IMG/VR virus record: IMGVR_UViG_3300043595_000016 | Location: 1 to 29,716 of that record | Direction: 5' to 3' (one strand) | DNA: 29,716 nt | Source of the DNA: a virus | Shown here: positions 14,939 to 22,557 of the stretch, piece after piece | How positions within the stretch are numbered: position 1 is the first letter of the stretch | Layout: every line of letters begins with the position of its first letter | Made by a program: the position numbers and the translations under genes | The notes under the pieces: generated by a model | Database searches by the model: none | Told to the model about the DNA's origin: nothing | What the model saw: the letters and a program-made list of their open reading frames with translations, nothing else

Positions 14939-15231
14939 CCGATGCCGAACCTTCGCCGGTGGCCCTTCATCAGCAGGTCGTACCTGCCTTGAAGGACCTC
15001 CCGGGCTGTCGTCGTGTTCGAGGCCATCTCGGCCTTCACAAGCGCAGCGGTGGCGAGAGCGTCGTCCGGCTCGTCGACTTCCTCGTCCCAGTCCCCGACG
15101 TCTGACTTAACCTGTGCGATCCCCGCGTCGAGCGTGCGCCCGAGCTGGTGATCCCAATCGTCAGATGTGACGTTGAGGACCTTCTTGAGTTCGTCGAGAG
15201 TCGGCCACTCTCCCTCGCCACCGCTGCTCAC
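14935..15231 (-). CDS. Head-tail adaptor (gp6-like), 98 aa
   Basis: Starts MSSGGEGEWPTLDELKKVLN and continues TSDDWDHQLGRTLDAGIAQV, the usual beginning of phage gp6-like connector proteins, which are mostly helical and sit under the portal. It lies directly after the capsid gene, the usual place. It ends RYDLLMKGHRRRFGIG and overlaps the next gene by ATGA. Confidence 0.8.
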   Translation of the reverse strand: MSSGGEGEWPTLDELKKVLNVTSDDWDHQLGRTLDAGIAQVKSDVGDWDEEVDEPDDALATAALVKAEMASNTTTAREVLQGRYDLLMKGHRRRFGIG

Positions 15232-15240
15232 TTCAGCCGC

Positions 15241-16977
15241 CTAGCTGGCGACGTTGAAGAGCTTGAAGGCGGTCGGGTAGTACGGCGCGAACCACACCAT
15301 TCCGACCAGGGCCACGTCGCGTCCGGCCTTCGCCGGGACGTCCACCTGGAGGGTGTACGTGCCGTCCTCGGCCCACACGAACCCACGCGACGGCCCGACG
15401 ATGGCGTACGCGCCCTTGTCGTCGAGGGCGGGGACATGCACGACCCGAAGGCCGCTGATGGTCCCGCTGATCCCGCCGGCCGCCGTGGCCGAGGCCTGGA
15501 GGCCCGGGTACAGCGGCTGGTTCGTGGTCGTCGCCTTGGCGTCGATGAACTCACCGATCGCCTTCGTCGACAGCCACAGGGTGTCCGGAGGTCGCCGCGT
15601 CGCGTTGTACGAGGCGACGAACGAGTCGCCCAGGTTCAGCGCGGCCGCGTTGAGTGCGGTCGCCGGCTCGGGGCCACCGTCGCTGATCGCCGCGATGAGC
15701 GCGTCGACTGCGGCGTCGTCCGTCTCGATCGCGTACGCCTCGGCCAGCAGCTCGAGGTACAGCTCCAGGAACGAGCGCGAGGCCCGCTTAAGCAGCTGCA
15801 GCGAGATGTCTCCCACGCCGCCGTACGTGGCGACCGGGAAGTCCTCGGACCCGATGATCGTCTTCTGGCTGGACAGCTCAGTCTTCTGAGTGGCCTGCTT
15901 GGCGACGGTCGGGCGCTGGGTGATCTTCGGCACGACCAGGGTCATGCCGGCGTCCGGGGTATCGATGCGCCGCGTGGTTGCCATGAACGGCCGCGACGGA
16001 TCGATGACGCCGATCATCTCGTTGACGTAGGCGTCCGGCATGATGCCGGCGTTGTCGGCCGTCACGAGATCCTGCACGGTGCGGAACTGGGCGTCGGGGA
16101 TGCGCTCGCCGCTGATGATCTTCAGCGCCGCCTCCATCCACATGCCCATCGAGGCCTTCGGCTTCTCGGGCGCCGTGCGCGGCACTTCGAAGCTCATGCG
16201 ACCGTGCTCTTCGATCCGCTCGAGGCGGTCGAGCATCTCGTCCATGGGCTTGCCGAATCGCTTGCTGATCGCATCCAGCAGCGACGTGTCCTCGACCGAC
16301 CTGGCCTGGACTTCGATGCGAGGCTGGGCCGGCTCGGCCGGCGGATCCTCTGTTGCGCTTGCCCCGGCAGCCGGGGCCCTGTCCTCTGCCACGGGGGCAT
16401 CCTCCTGTTGTGCCCGGACGCCGAGGATTTCTGCCTCGGCGTAGGCGGGCTGATAAGTGGGCGACGCCGCTCGGGCGTCCGCAAACTGGATGACGTTCGT
16501 GCGACGGCCAGCCCGAATCTCGGACCTGATGCGCGCGTTCTTGCCGATCTCGACGGACACGCCACGGATGACGCCGTCGTCCGCCAGGGCAAGGAACTCG
16601 TCGCCGCTGGGGGTCTTCGCGACGCGGAAGGTTGCGTAGCCGCCGTCCTCGCGCTCCTCGATGGAGATCGAGCGCCCCATGGGTCGGCGAGTCGGGATGA
16701 CGCGGCCGTCCTGTCCGACGCCGAGGTGCACCTCGTGCTCAAGCCCCATCAGCAGCATCGAGTCGGGGACCATGTCGGCGAAGGCACCGCGGGCCATGAC
16801 CTCCGGCCCGACGATGCTCTCGATCATCACGTCGAACGGGGCCAGGCGGACGTCGACCTCGCGCTTGGCGAGATTGCGGACCTTGACCTCCGACTCGAAC
16901 TCGATGTGCGTCGGGATCGCAAGGTCGGACACGTCGACGCCGAAGGCCTTGTCAGCGATGGCGGCGGTGTCGGTCAC
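15241..16977 (-). CDS. Fused prohead protease - major capsid protein (HK97 fold), 578 aa
   Basis: Residues ~25-190 are an HK97-type prohead protease: EVDVRLAPFDVMIESIVGPE, LMGLEHEVHLG with the likely catalytic His, and DDGVIRGVSVEIG with the catalytic Ser. A Pro/Ala/Glu linker (~190-240) leads to a coiled coil (LLDAISKRFGKPMDEMLDRL, ~250-275) in the position of the scaffolding delta domain. From ~290 the HK97 capsid fold follows (AGIMPDAYVNEMIGVIDPSR, MTLVVPKITQRPTVA, DTLWLSTKAIGEF, ending YYPTAFKLFNVAS). One chain thus carries protease, scaffold and capsid, and self-cleavage would release the shell protein. GTG at 16977 overlaps the TGA of the small upstream gene (GTGA). Confidence 0.92.
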   Translation of the reverse strand: MTDTAAIADKAFGVDVSDLAIPTHIEFESEVKVRNLAKREVDVRLAPFDVMIESIVGPEVMARGAFADMVPDSMLLMGLEHEVHLGVGQDGRVIPTRRPMGRSISIEEREDGGYATFRVAKTPSGDEFLALADDGVIRGVSVEIGKNARIRSEIRAGRRTNVIQFADARAASPTYQPAYAEAEILGVRAQQEDAPVAEDRAPAAGASATEDPPAEPAQPRIEVQARSVEDTSLLDAISKRFGKPMDEMLDRLERIEEHGRMSFEVPRTAPEKPKASMGMWMEAALKIISGERIPDAQFRTVQDLVTADNAGIMPDAYVNEMIGVIDPSRPFMATTRRIDTPDAGMTLVVPKITQRPTVAKQATQKTELSSQKTIIGSEDFPVATYGGVGDISLQLLKRASRSFLELYLELLAEAYAIETDDAAVDALIAAISDGGPEPATALNAAALNLGDSFVASYNATRRPPDTLWLSTKAIGEFIDAKATTTNQPLYPGLQASATAAGGISGTISGLRVVHVPALDDKGAYAIVGPSRGFVWAEDGTYTLQVDVPAKAGRDVALVGMVWFAPYYPTAFKLFNVAS

Positions 16978-17168
16978 TCGTCCGAGGCCTTCGCCTTCGT
17001 GGACTTGGACGGCTTCGCCTCTGGCGTCAGCGGAGTGGGCTTGACGTCGGCGTCGTTGGATTCGGCGGCCGCGCCGGCTGTCTCGCCCGCACGCTCAGGG
17101 ATGACAGCGTCGGCGAACTCGCGCAGGTCGCGAACCTTGGCCGGGACTCGTCGGAATGCTCTTGCCAT
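16974..17168 (-). CDS. Small head-associated hypothetical protein, 64 aa
   Basis: ATG at 17168 with GGAGG 9 nt upstream; that ribosome site lies in the 3' arm of a 15-bp hairpin. The protein has a basic N-terminus (MARAFRRVPAKVRDLREFAD) and a disordered Ala/Glu/Lys/Pro tail (TPEAKPSKSTKAKASDE). Its TGA overlaps the GTG of the capsid gene, so it probably sets capsid translation and may itself be a minor head or scaffold component. No family recognised. Confidence 0.75.
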   Translation of the reverse strand: MARAFRRVPAKVRDLREFADAVIPERAGETAGAAAESNDADVKPTPLTPEAKPSKSTKAKASDE

Positions 17169-17173
17169 AACAA

Positions 17174-17209
17174 AGGACCTCCAAGACCGCTCTGGGTCTC
17201 AAAGGTCCT
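17174..17209 (-). promoter_or_regulatory. 15-bp leader hairpin enclosing the ribosome site (possible attenuator/terminator)
   Basis: On the minus strand AGGACCTTTGAGACC pairs fully (with a few G-U pairs) with GGTCTTGGAGGTCCT around the loop CAGAGC, and is followed by TTTGTT and the ATG of the 64-aa gene. The hairpin plus U-rich tail looks like an intrinsic terminator, yet its 3' arm includes the GGAGG ribosome site. It could stop read-through from the portal gene, control translation of the capsid genes, or both. Confidence 0.65.
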
Positions 17210-17274
17210 CTGCGAGCGTTTGCGATGATGTGCGACTGGGGCTCTGGGCCCTCTGCGCTGTTCTGTTGGCGCCG

Positions 17275-17304
17275 AACCTAGCGAAGTCGGATTGCCAATG
17301 TCAA
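17275..17304 (-). promoter_or_regulatory. Capsid-gene promoter, TTGACA -18 bp- TAGGTT
   Basis: A perfect -35 TTGACA (17304-17299, overlapping the portal stop codon) and a TAnnnT-type -10 TAGGTT (17280-17275) are 18 bp apart. Transcription would start near 17268 and give a ~100-nt leader including the 15-bp hairpin before the 64-aa and capsid genes. This is the clearest internal promoter of the late region. Confidence 0.55.
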
Positions 17305-18623
17305 GCCGCGGCCAGGGTTCCGCACCGAGGACACATGATCTCGGCTGCGCCGGCGATGCGCCCGACGAGCTTCCGGCACGTCGGGCAGTGAAGGTCGCCG
17401 AGCGCTGAACGGGCTCCGGTCAGCTGCCGATTCGGCGGCAGCAGGGTCGGAATCGCCTGCGGCGGGCTGGGCGGAATCGGGGCGTAGTCGATGCCACCCT
17501 GGCCGTAGCCTTCCTCGGAGGCGGCGACCTCGGCCGGGTACACGCCGGCCTCGATGTACAGCTTGTGGACCTCGGCTCGCTCCTTGGCGCTGCCTCGCAG
17601 CAGCTGCTTCACATTGAAGCGGCCGACCGTCGAGCGCGTGAGCAGGTCGCTCATCTCCTGCTCGATCGGCTCGAGGTAGTTCGGAGACAGGCAGCGACGC
17701 TGGAAGTCGGTCCAGATCGTCTCGTCGTTGCGGTAGGTCAGCGAGGAGCCGCTGATCTGATACTCGAGCAGCGGCCCAGGCATGGTGAACATGCGAGCGG
17801 CGTCGCCGACGCTGGCCATGCGCGCATCGTTGAGCTGGGCCTTCTCCGGATTGAACGGCGCCTCGGACAGCTTCAGCCCGTTGGTCAGCCAGCGCGGGAA
17901 GCCCGGCGGCTTCTCCAGCCACTGCTCGTCCATCAGCGTGAGCTCGCCCGCGGTCATCTCCTGCTCAGTCGTGCCGACGATCGACGGGATGCTGCCGGCG
18001 AAGAAGTTAGCCGCCCATGCCTGCGACTCGACCGCCACGCTGACCGCCGCGCCGCACTTCTGCAACGGGCCGACGCCGCGGCCGTTGCGGCCGGGCAGGT
18101 AGGTGATCTGGCGCATGTCCTCGTTGCGCATGACACGGTCCGCCCAGCGGATCGTCGGGCGCAGCCGGTTGTCGTCGTTCTGCTCAACCTGGATCTCCCA
18201 CGGCGGGACCGGGAACAGGCTCATCGGTGAGCCATCCAGGGGATCGCGGACGGCGATCCACCACCATGCTTCGCCGCGGGTGGCCAGGTAGAAGCCGGTG
18301 TCGCGATAGAAGTCGCGCGGCGTGGTGAACGGGTTGGGACGCTGGATCATCCGCGGCGTCTCCTCGGCGGCCAGCCGTGTCCCGCGCCGAAACGCCTCCA
18401 TGCTCAGGCTGCCGATCGTGTTCGAGATCAGCGTCACCGCGCCGAAGATGGCCGGCGAGCCGAGCGCATCGTCGACACTGGTCGTGCGCCACGTCCCGGG
18501 CGATCGGTTCTGGATGATCGCCATCTGCTCATCGAAGGAAGGAAACTCGCCAGTGCGGGCCCGCACGTCGGCCGGTGTGACACCGTCCAGGAACAGCCCC
18601 GCCAGGTCGCTCAGAAAGCTCAT
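17301..18623 (-). CDS. Portal protein with C-terminal zinc ribbon, 440 aa
   Basis: HK97-type portal: MSFLSDLAGLFLDG start, AIFGAVTLISNTIGSLSMEA (the usual 'v..ai..Ia..ia..p' region), FTTPRDFYRDTGFYLATRGE, EIQVEQNDDNRLRP and KPPGFPRWLTNGLKLSEAPF, through LTRSTVGRFNVKQLLRGSAK. The last ~30 residues are unusual: HCPTCRKLVGRI, then AEIMCPRCGTLAAA, a C-x2-C/C-x2-C zinc ribbon resembling the Com protein of Mu-like phages. The reading frame is continuous, so it is a real fusion. The ATG at 18623 overlaps the terminase TGA (TGATG); the upstream extension of the frame is terminase shadow. Confidence 0.9.
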   Translation of the reverse strand: MSFLSDLAGLFLDGVTPADVRARTGEFPSFDEQMAIIQNRSPGTWRTTSVDDALGSPAIFGAVTLISNTIGSLSMEAFRRGTRLAAEETPRMIQRPNPFTTPRDFYRDTGFYLATRGEAWWWIAVRDPLDGSPMSLFPVPPWEIQVEQNDDNRLRPTIRWADRVMRNEDMRQITYLPGRNGRGVGPLQKCGAAVSVAVESQAWAANFFAGSIPSIVGTTEQEMTAGELTLMDEQWLEKPPGFPRWLTNGLKLSEAPFNPEKAQLNDARMASVGDAARMFTMPGPLLEYQISGSSLTYRNDETIWTDFQRRCLSPNYLEPIEQEMSDLLTRSTVGRFNVKQLLRGSAKERAEVHKLYIEAGVYPAEVAASEEGYGQGGIDYAPIPPSPPQAIPTLLPPNRQLTGARSALGDLHCPTCRKLVGRIAGAAEIMCPRCGTLAAA

Positions 18624-20005
18624 CAGCCGATCCTCGGTACGGTGCGTGGAGCCGATGCCAGCCACACGGCGCGGATAGCCGCCAGGGTGCCGGTGACAGC
18701 GTGCTCGGGGTTGCTTGGTCCGGCGATCCACGCGCCGGAGTCGTGCGGCTTGCGGCCGGTCCAGGTCAGGTCGTCGGTGATATGCGAGGCGCCATCCCAC
18801 GCCAGCCGTCCCTCGAGGACGTAGCGGGCGAATGCCTCCGAGGCGCTGGCGAACTCCTTGCCGTCCAGCGCCACCGCACGCGGGACGTGGCGGGCGAGGT
18901 CCTTGTCGGTCCAAGAGGCGAAGGCCAGCTTCTTGGCGCCGTACTTGGCGGCCAGGTCGCGGATCCGCTCGCCGAGCAGCGTCGAGTCGATCGGGTCGCC
19001 GTGGGCCTCTTCGAGCTCGACGAGGGCGATGCGGCCGTTGGTCATCATCCACGCCATGGCCACCGATGCCCGTCGTCCGGTGGGATCCATGTTGAAGGCG
19101 ATGGCCGGACGGACCGGGTCCTCTTCCAGCGTCGTCCGGCAGCGCATCCAAGCCGCGTCGCTCACGATGCGCGGCTGCATGGTGTCCACCCAGCGGCACA
19201 GATGCTCGACCTCGAACAGCGCCGGCGGCTTGGTGCGGAAGGCGTGCTCGATCGTCTCCGGCCGCATCCCGCGGCCCATCGAAGGGTTCGCCTCGGCCCA
19301 GCCGGCCTGATCGTCGAGGCTGCGCTCGGGAGCCGCGGACCACTCGAGGTACGCGAAGTCGGGCTCGTCGCCGGCCTCACCGCGCCGGCGCAGGTCGTTG
19401 AGGACGACCGAGGCGTGGCTGCCGGCGTTGGACAGGTAGATCGTCTGCGGGTCCGGGCTGGCGGTCAGGGTCGGCGCAGCGGCCCCGACGATGTCGTAAT
19501 CCTCGTACTCACGCAGCTCGTCGAAGATCAGCGTGTCAGCCGTCAGGCCGCGGGCTCCGCGCTGCGGGGCGACGATGCGGTACACCCCGCCGTTGCGCAT
19601 CTCGATCTTCTCCTGGCCGTTGGCCTCGCGCACGCTGCGCACGTCCTTGCGATCCAGCAGCCAAGCGACGCGAATGAAGACCTCGCGCGGCAGAGTGCGG
19701 TTCTGCGCGGTGTGGATGATCCGCTTGCCGGCGCGCAGATCCATGATGATGCGCGGCACCAGCAGCTCGGTCTTCCCGTTCTGGCGACCGACGATGATGG
19801 CCACCTCGCGGAACAGCCAGCCGTCGCGGCCGGTCGCGGTCAGGTACTTCGCGGCCAGCGACTGCCACGGGCGCAGGCTGATGCCGACCTCCTTGGCGAT
19901 GGCGTTGTACTGGCGGTACTTAGTCCTCGCCGGCGTGGGCGGCGACAGGCGCGGCGTCGTCGAGCCGAGCAGCCGCTGGGAAGTGTCAGGCGCTGCGACG
20001 GTCAT
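18623..20005 (-). CDS. terL: Terminase large subunit, 460 aa
   Basis: The ATPase is clear: ISLRPWQSLAAKYLTA (adenine-binding region), VAIIVGRQNGKTELLVPRII with Walker A GRQNGKT, LTADTLIFDELREYEDYD with Walker B, and TIYLSNAG as motif III. The nuclease half follows (AFNMDPTGRRASVAMAW with the first Asp; ASWTDKDLARHVPRA; HSGAWIAG is not identical to but resembles the C-terminal acidic region HDSGAWIAG). ATG chosen at 20005, a 20-nt overlap with the glycosyltransferase gene. No small terminase subunit is recognisable next to it. Confidence 0.92.
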   Translation of the reverse strand: MTVAAPDTSQRLLGSTTPRLSPPTPARTKYRQYNAIAKEVGISLRPWQSLAAKYLTATGRDGWLFREVAIIVGRQNGKTELLVPRIIMDLRAGKRIIHTAQNRTLPREVFIRVAWLLDRKDVRSVREANGQEKIEMRNGGVYRIVAPQRGARGLTADTLIFDELREYEDYDIVGAAAPTLTASPDPQTIYLSNAGSHASVVLNDLRRRGEAGDEPDFAYLEWSAAPERSLDDQAGWAEANPSMGRGMRPETIEHAFRTKPPALFEVEHLCRWVDTMQPRIVSDAAWMRCRTTLEEDPVRPAIAFNMDPTGRRASVAMAWMMTNGRIALVELEEAHGDPIDSTLLGERIRDLAAKYGAKKLAFASWTDKDLARHVPRAVALDGKEFASASEAFARYVLEGRLAWDGASHITDDLTWTGRKPHDSGAWIAGPSNPEHAVTGTLAAIRAVWLASAPRTVPRIG

Positions 20006-21254
20006 CGACGATCTCGGTGATCTTGTAGCTGCGGTCGAACTGCGACAGCCGCCGCAGCTTCTGGGCCAGTCGTGGATCGTCGACCTGCGCCTCGAAGTCG
20101 ACGAAGTGCACCGTGTGGCTGGCGAGACGGACACTCAGGGCGGGGGAGTGCTCGGTTCGGAAGCGGCCCGGGGTGAACGGGACCTCGTCCGGCAACGGCT
20201 CCGAAGCCGAGGCTTCCTTCGTCCGGATCGCCAGCCCGTACAGCTCGGCCAGACGCGCCAGCGCCGGCTTCTCGGCGTGGTACTTGGCGTTGTGGGCGGC
20301 ACCCAGCGCGGCGTACTTAGCGCGCAGGTCCTTGCTCTTGACGAGGGCGCGCAGGGCGTCGACGATCGTCTCCTCGGTGGCCTCGTAGAAGGGCAGCTTC
20401 TGCCGCGGGCCGAGGTTCCACTCCTTGCGCATCTGGCCCAGCGTCCACTCGTCGGCGCCGGCCACCACCGGAATCCCCATGCCCCACGCCTCGATCGCGT
20501 TGCAGCCGTAGCCGAGGCCGACCTGGTCGAAGTAGATGTCGGCGCTGGCCTTGCGGACCAGGCACTCAGCCCATGTGCGCCCCTCGATCAGCTCGAGCTC
20601 CACCTTCAGGCCCTCGGCCTGCAGCGCAGCCACCGCGGCGATGAGCGCCCCGGTGCTCTTGATCTCGCGGTTGGTCGGCGCCGAGACGACGAGGATGCCG
20701 TCGTGCTCGGTCCGGTTCTCGCGTCCGATCTCGGCCATGGCCTCCAGGTCATAGGCGGTCGGCAGCCAGTGCAGTTCGTGGGGGGCAACGCGCTGCAGGT
20801 CGATCGTCGAGACGGCCTGCACCATGTGGAAGCGATGGGCCTCGATCAACAGGCGATCGGGCTGATTGCGGAACAGCGTGCCGTGGTGATGCAGTAGCGC
20901 CGGCTTGCGCCGCCGAGCCTGCATGAGCTTGAAGTACGCCTTCACGTCGTTGTTGAGGTGAATGATGTCCGCCTCGTCGGCGAGCTCCTTGACCTGCGTC
21001 TGGGAGCTGCTCGTCCAGCGGATGTCGCGAGGGAAGTCGAAGTACGCCTCGGAGGTGTGCGCGGTCCGGATCGCCAGGGTGCCGAGCTTGTCGGCAGCGC
21101 GCCGGAAGCGCCCAGCCACGTCAGCCGGATCGTAGATGCCCGCGATGAGCGCCTTCAGGACGGTGGGGTCGGAGCCCCACCGTTCGGACGCCTGGGCGTA
21201 GCGGAAGTTCTGGCCGTTGGTGTCCAGCGCGGTCGACACGATCAGGGCGTCCAT
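19986..21254 (-). CDS. Glycosyltransferase (GT4-like) with C-terminal extension, 422 aa
   Basis: GT-B type features: an N-terminal domain (MDALIVSTALDTNGQNFRYA, DIIHLNNDVKAYFKLM, PALLHHHGTLFRNQPD) and a C-terminal nucleotide-sugar domain (GILVVSAPTNREIKSTG, VELELIEGRTWAECLVRKA, DIYFDQVGLGYGCNAIEAWG, MGIPVVAG), the last the donor-binding region of GT4 enzymes. From residue ~350 an extension (TPGRFRTEHSPALSVRLASH, then VHFVDFEAQVDDPRLAQKL) looks like a separate small phage domain. It is embedded between the lysis genes and terminase, so it probably glycosylates virion proteins or host cell-surface polymers. ATG overlaps the upstream stop (TGATG). Confidence 0.82.
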   Translation of the reverse strand: MDALIVSTALDTNGQNFRYAQASERWGSDPTVLKALIAGIYDPADVAGRFRRAADKLGTLAIRTAHTSEAYFDFPRDIRWTSSSQTQVKELADEADIIHLNNDVKAYFKLMQARRRKPALLHHHGTLFRNQPDRLLIEAHRFHMVQAVSTIDLQRVAPHELHWLPTAYDLEAMAEIGRENRTEHDGILVVSAPTNREIKSTGALIAAVAALQAEGLKVELELIEGRTWAECLVRKASADIYFDQVGLGYGCNAIEAWGMGIPVVAGADEWTLGQMRKEWNLGPRQKLPFYEATEETIVDALRALVKSKDLRAKYAALGAAHNAKYHAEKPALARLAELYGLAIRTKEASASEPLPDEVPFTPGRFRTEHSPALSVRLASHTVHFVDFEAQVDDPRLAQKLRRLSQFDRSYKITEIVDDRRSA

Positions 21255-21415
21255 CAGTGCGACCCGCCGGCCGGGTCCGTGGGATCCGGCCCGCGAGTGT
21301 TCAACGTGGGTGGCTCGGAGACCACTCCCGGGTGATCGCGGCGCAGCATCATCCCCGCCCCGACGACCAGGACGGCGATGAAGGCTGCAACAACGATCAG
21401 CGGGAGTTCAGGCAT
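21254..21415 (-). CDS. Single-pass membrane protein, 53 aa
   Basis: MPELPLIVVAAFIAVLVVGA is one transmembrane helix beginning almost at the N-terminus; the remainder is hydrophilic and Pro/Thr-rich (SEPPTLNTRGPDPTDPAGG). ATG at 21415, 3 nt after the holin-like stop; TGA overlaps the glycosyltransferase ATG. It resembles small accessory proteins of lysis cassettes. Function not assignable. Confidence 0.7.
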   Translation of the reverse strand: MPELPLIVVAAFIAVLVVGAGMMLRRDHPGVVSEPPTLNTRGPDPTDPAGGSH

Positions 21416-21418
21416 TGC

Positions 21419-21694
21419 TCAGCCGCTCGCCGGACCGGTGTCGCCACTGGGCGGATCGCCGATGTCAGTGTTCTGGGTCGCCGCGGCACGGTTGACGAGC
21501 TTCTGGGTCGTCTTCGGACTGAACACCGACATGCGCTGGACGACGGCGATGATGATCGAGATGGCGGCGATCGCGCCGGTGATGCCAGCTGCGAGGACGG
21601 CCTGCTCGTCGGGCGTGACGACGATACCGATGGCACCGGCCACGACCGCGATCAGGCGGACGAGCTCGAGGATGGCGATGGGCTCAGACTTCAC
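21419..21694 (-). CDS. Holin-like protein, 91 aa
   Basis: Two transmembrane segments (LELVRLIAVVAGAIGIVV and AAGITGAIAAISIIIAVVQR) with PDEQ at the turn and a charged, hydrophilic tail (VFSPKTTQKLVNRAAATQ), located directly after the endolysin gene (14 nt gap). Size and topology match class II holins of phages of Gram-positive hosts. The sequence begins MKSEPIAILELV. It is the best holin candidate of the several membrane proteins here. Confidence 0.7.
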   Translation of the reverse strand: MKSEPIAILELVRLIAVVAGAIGIVVTPDEQAVLAAGITGAIAAISIIIAVVQRMSVFSPKTTQKLVNRAAATQNTDIGDPPSGDTGPASG

Positions 21695-21708
21695 GAGTTG
21701 GGTACCTC

Positions 21709-22557
21709 CTACGGCTTGAGCGCGACGGCGGCGGCGATCGCCTGCTCGCGCATCGATGCACGGCCGTCAAAGCGGGCCGCCTTGAGTTGATCGGCGCTGG
21801 CAACCTGGCCGAGCGGGCGACGACGGGTGATGTCCTGCTCGTGGAACACCTTCAGCCCGCCCGATTCGCTGACGAATACGCACCAGGTCGGGCCGGCGCC
21901 GAAGTCCACACCGGCGACGGTCCCGACCACGGTGCGTGACGAGTCGTAGCCCAGGACCAGCGGCTTCGATTCGGCGCTCAGGTCGGGGCGCACCCGGAAG
22001 CTGGCCTGGCCGCGGACGACGGCCTCGTAGGGCGCGATGCCGATGATGTTGTTGACCCAGTCCATCTCATCCTCCAGGGGCAGCGGTTGGCCGAGTAGAT
22101 ACGGCTCGAGGTCGAACTTCACCCCGTTGCGCCGACCCTCCAGGTGGGTGTGCTTGGCCATCGTCTTGACCATGCCGTTGGGCGCCTTGTAGGTGCCCGG
22201 CGAGTTGCCGGTCAGGCCCAGCGGCTGGCCGCGCATGACCGGCGTCCAGGAAGCGGGCACGTCAACCCGGTTCAGGTGCCAGGGGGTCACCGTCAGGCCA
22301 CTGCCGAAATCGATCTCGACGCCCTTCGTGCCGGCCTTGTCGCTGACGGCCCGGGCGCGGAGGGCGCCAGCCGGGGCCCGGATCAAGTGGCCGTCCTTGA
22401 AGTTGCCAGCGTCGGTCGCCTCGTGCTTGCCGCCATTGACGAGGTCGGGGCCATCGAAGTGGTTGGTGATCCGATAGCCGAGGTCGCCCTTCGGACGCTC
22501 CCAGCCGGACGGATGGATCGGGAAGGCCATGAGGCCGGCCAGTGAGACAGAGGCCAT
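21709..22557 (-). CDS. Endolysin, M23-type (LytM) peptidase, 282 aa
   Basis: The M23 zinc site is visible: GGKHEATDAGNFKDG (H-x3-D) near residue 45 and MAKHTHLEGRRNG (H-x-H) near residue 135; between them PWHLNRVDVPASWTPVMRGQ and GLTGNSPGTY form the usual core. The rest (residues ~165-282) includes a beta-rich region, ASFRVRPDLSAESKPLV to TWCVFVSESGGLKVF, like an SH3-type cell-wall-binding domain, and a helical tail. It would cut peptide bonds in peptidoglycan. No mycolyl-arabinogalactan esterase is seen, which argues against a mycolic-acid host. ATG at 22557 overlaps the upstream stop (TGATG). Confidence 0.85.
   Translation of the reverse strand: MASVSLAGLMAFPIHPSGWERPKGDLGYRITNHFDGPDLVNGGKHEATDAGNFKDGHLIRAPAGALRARAVSDKAGTKGVEIDFGSGLTVTPWHLNRVDVPASWTPVMRGQPLGLTGNSPGTYKAPNGMVKTMAKHTHLEGRRNGVKFDLEPYLLGQPLPLEDEMDWVNNIIGIAPYEAVVRGQASFRVRPDLSAESKPLVLGYDSSRTVVGTVAGVDFGAGPTWCVFVSESGGLKVFHEQDITRRRPLGQVASADQLKAARFDGRASMREQAIAAAVALKP

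Noticed and set aside
15148-17391. Plus-strand open frame of 747 codons
   Set aside because: Antisense to the protease-capsid gene; Arg/Val/Asp/Gly-rich shadow of GC-rich codons with no domain, no ribosome site and no coupling.
18624-19343. 240-codon N-terminal extension of the portal frame
   Set aside because: Lies in the terminase gene in another frame; the ATG at 18623 overlapping the terminase stop gives a normal portal N-terminus.
18701-20020. Plus-strand open frame of 439 codons, and another at 19533-20897
   Set aside because: Antisense shadows of terminase and glycosyltransferase, whose motifs are unambiguous on the minus strand.
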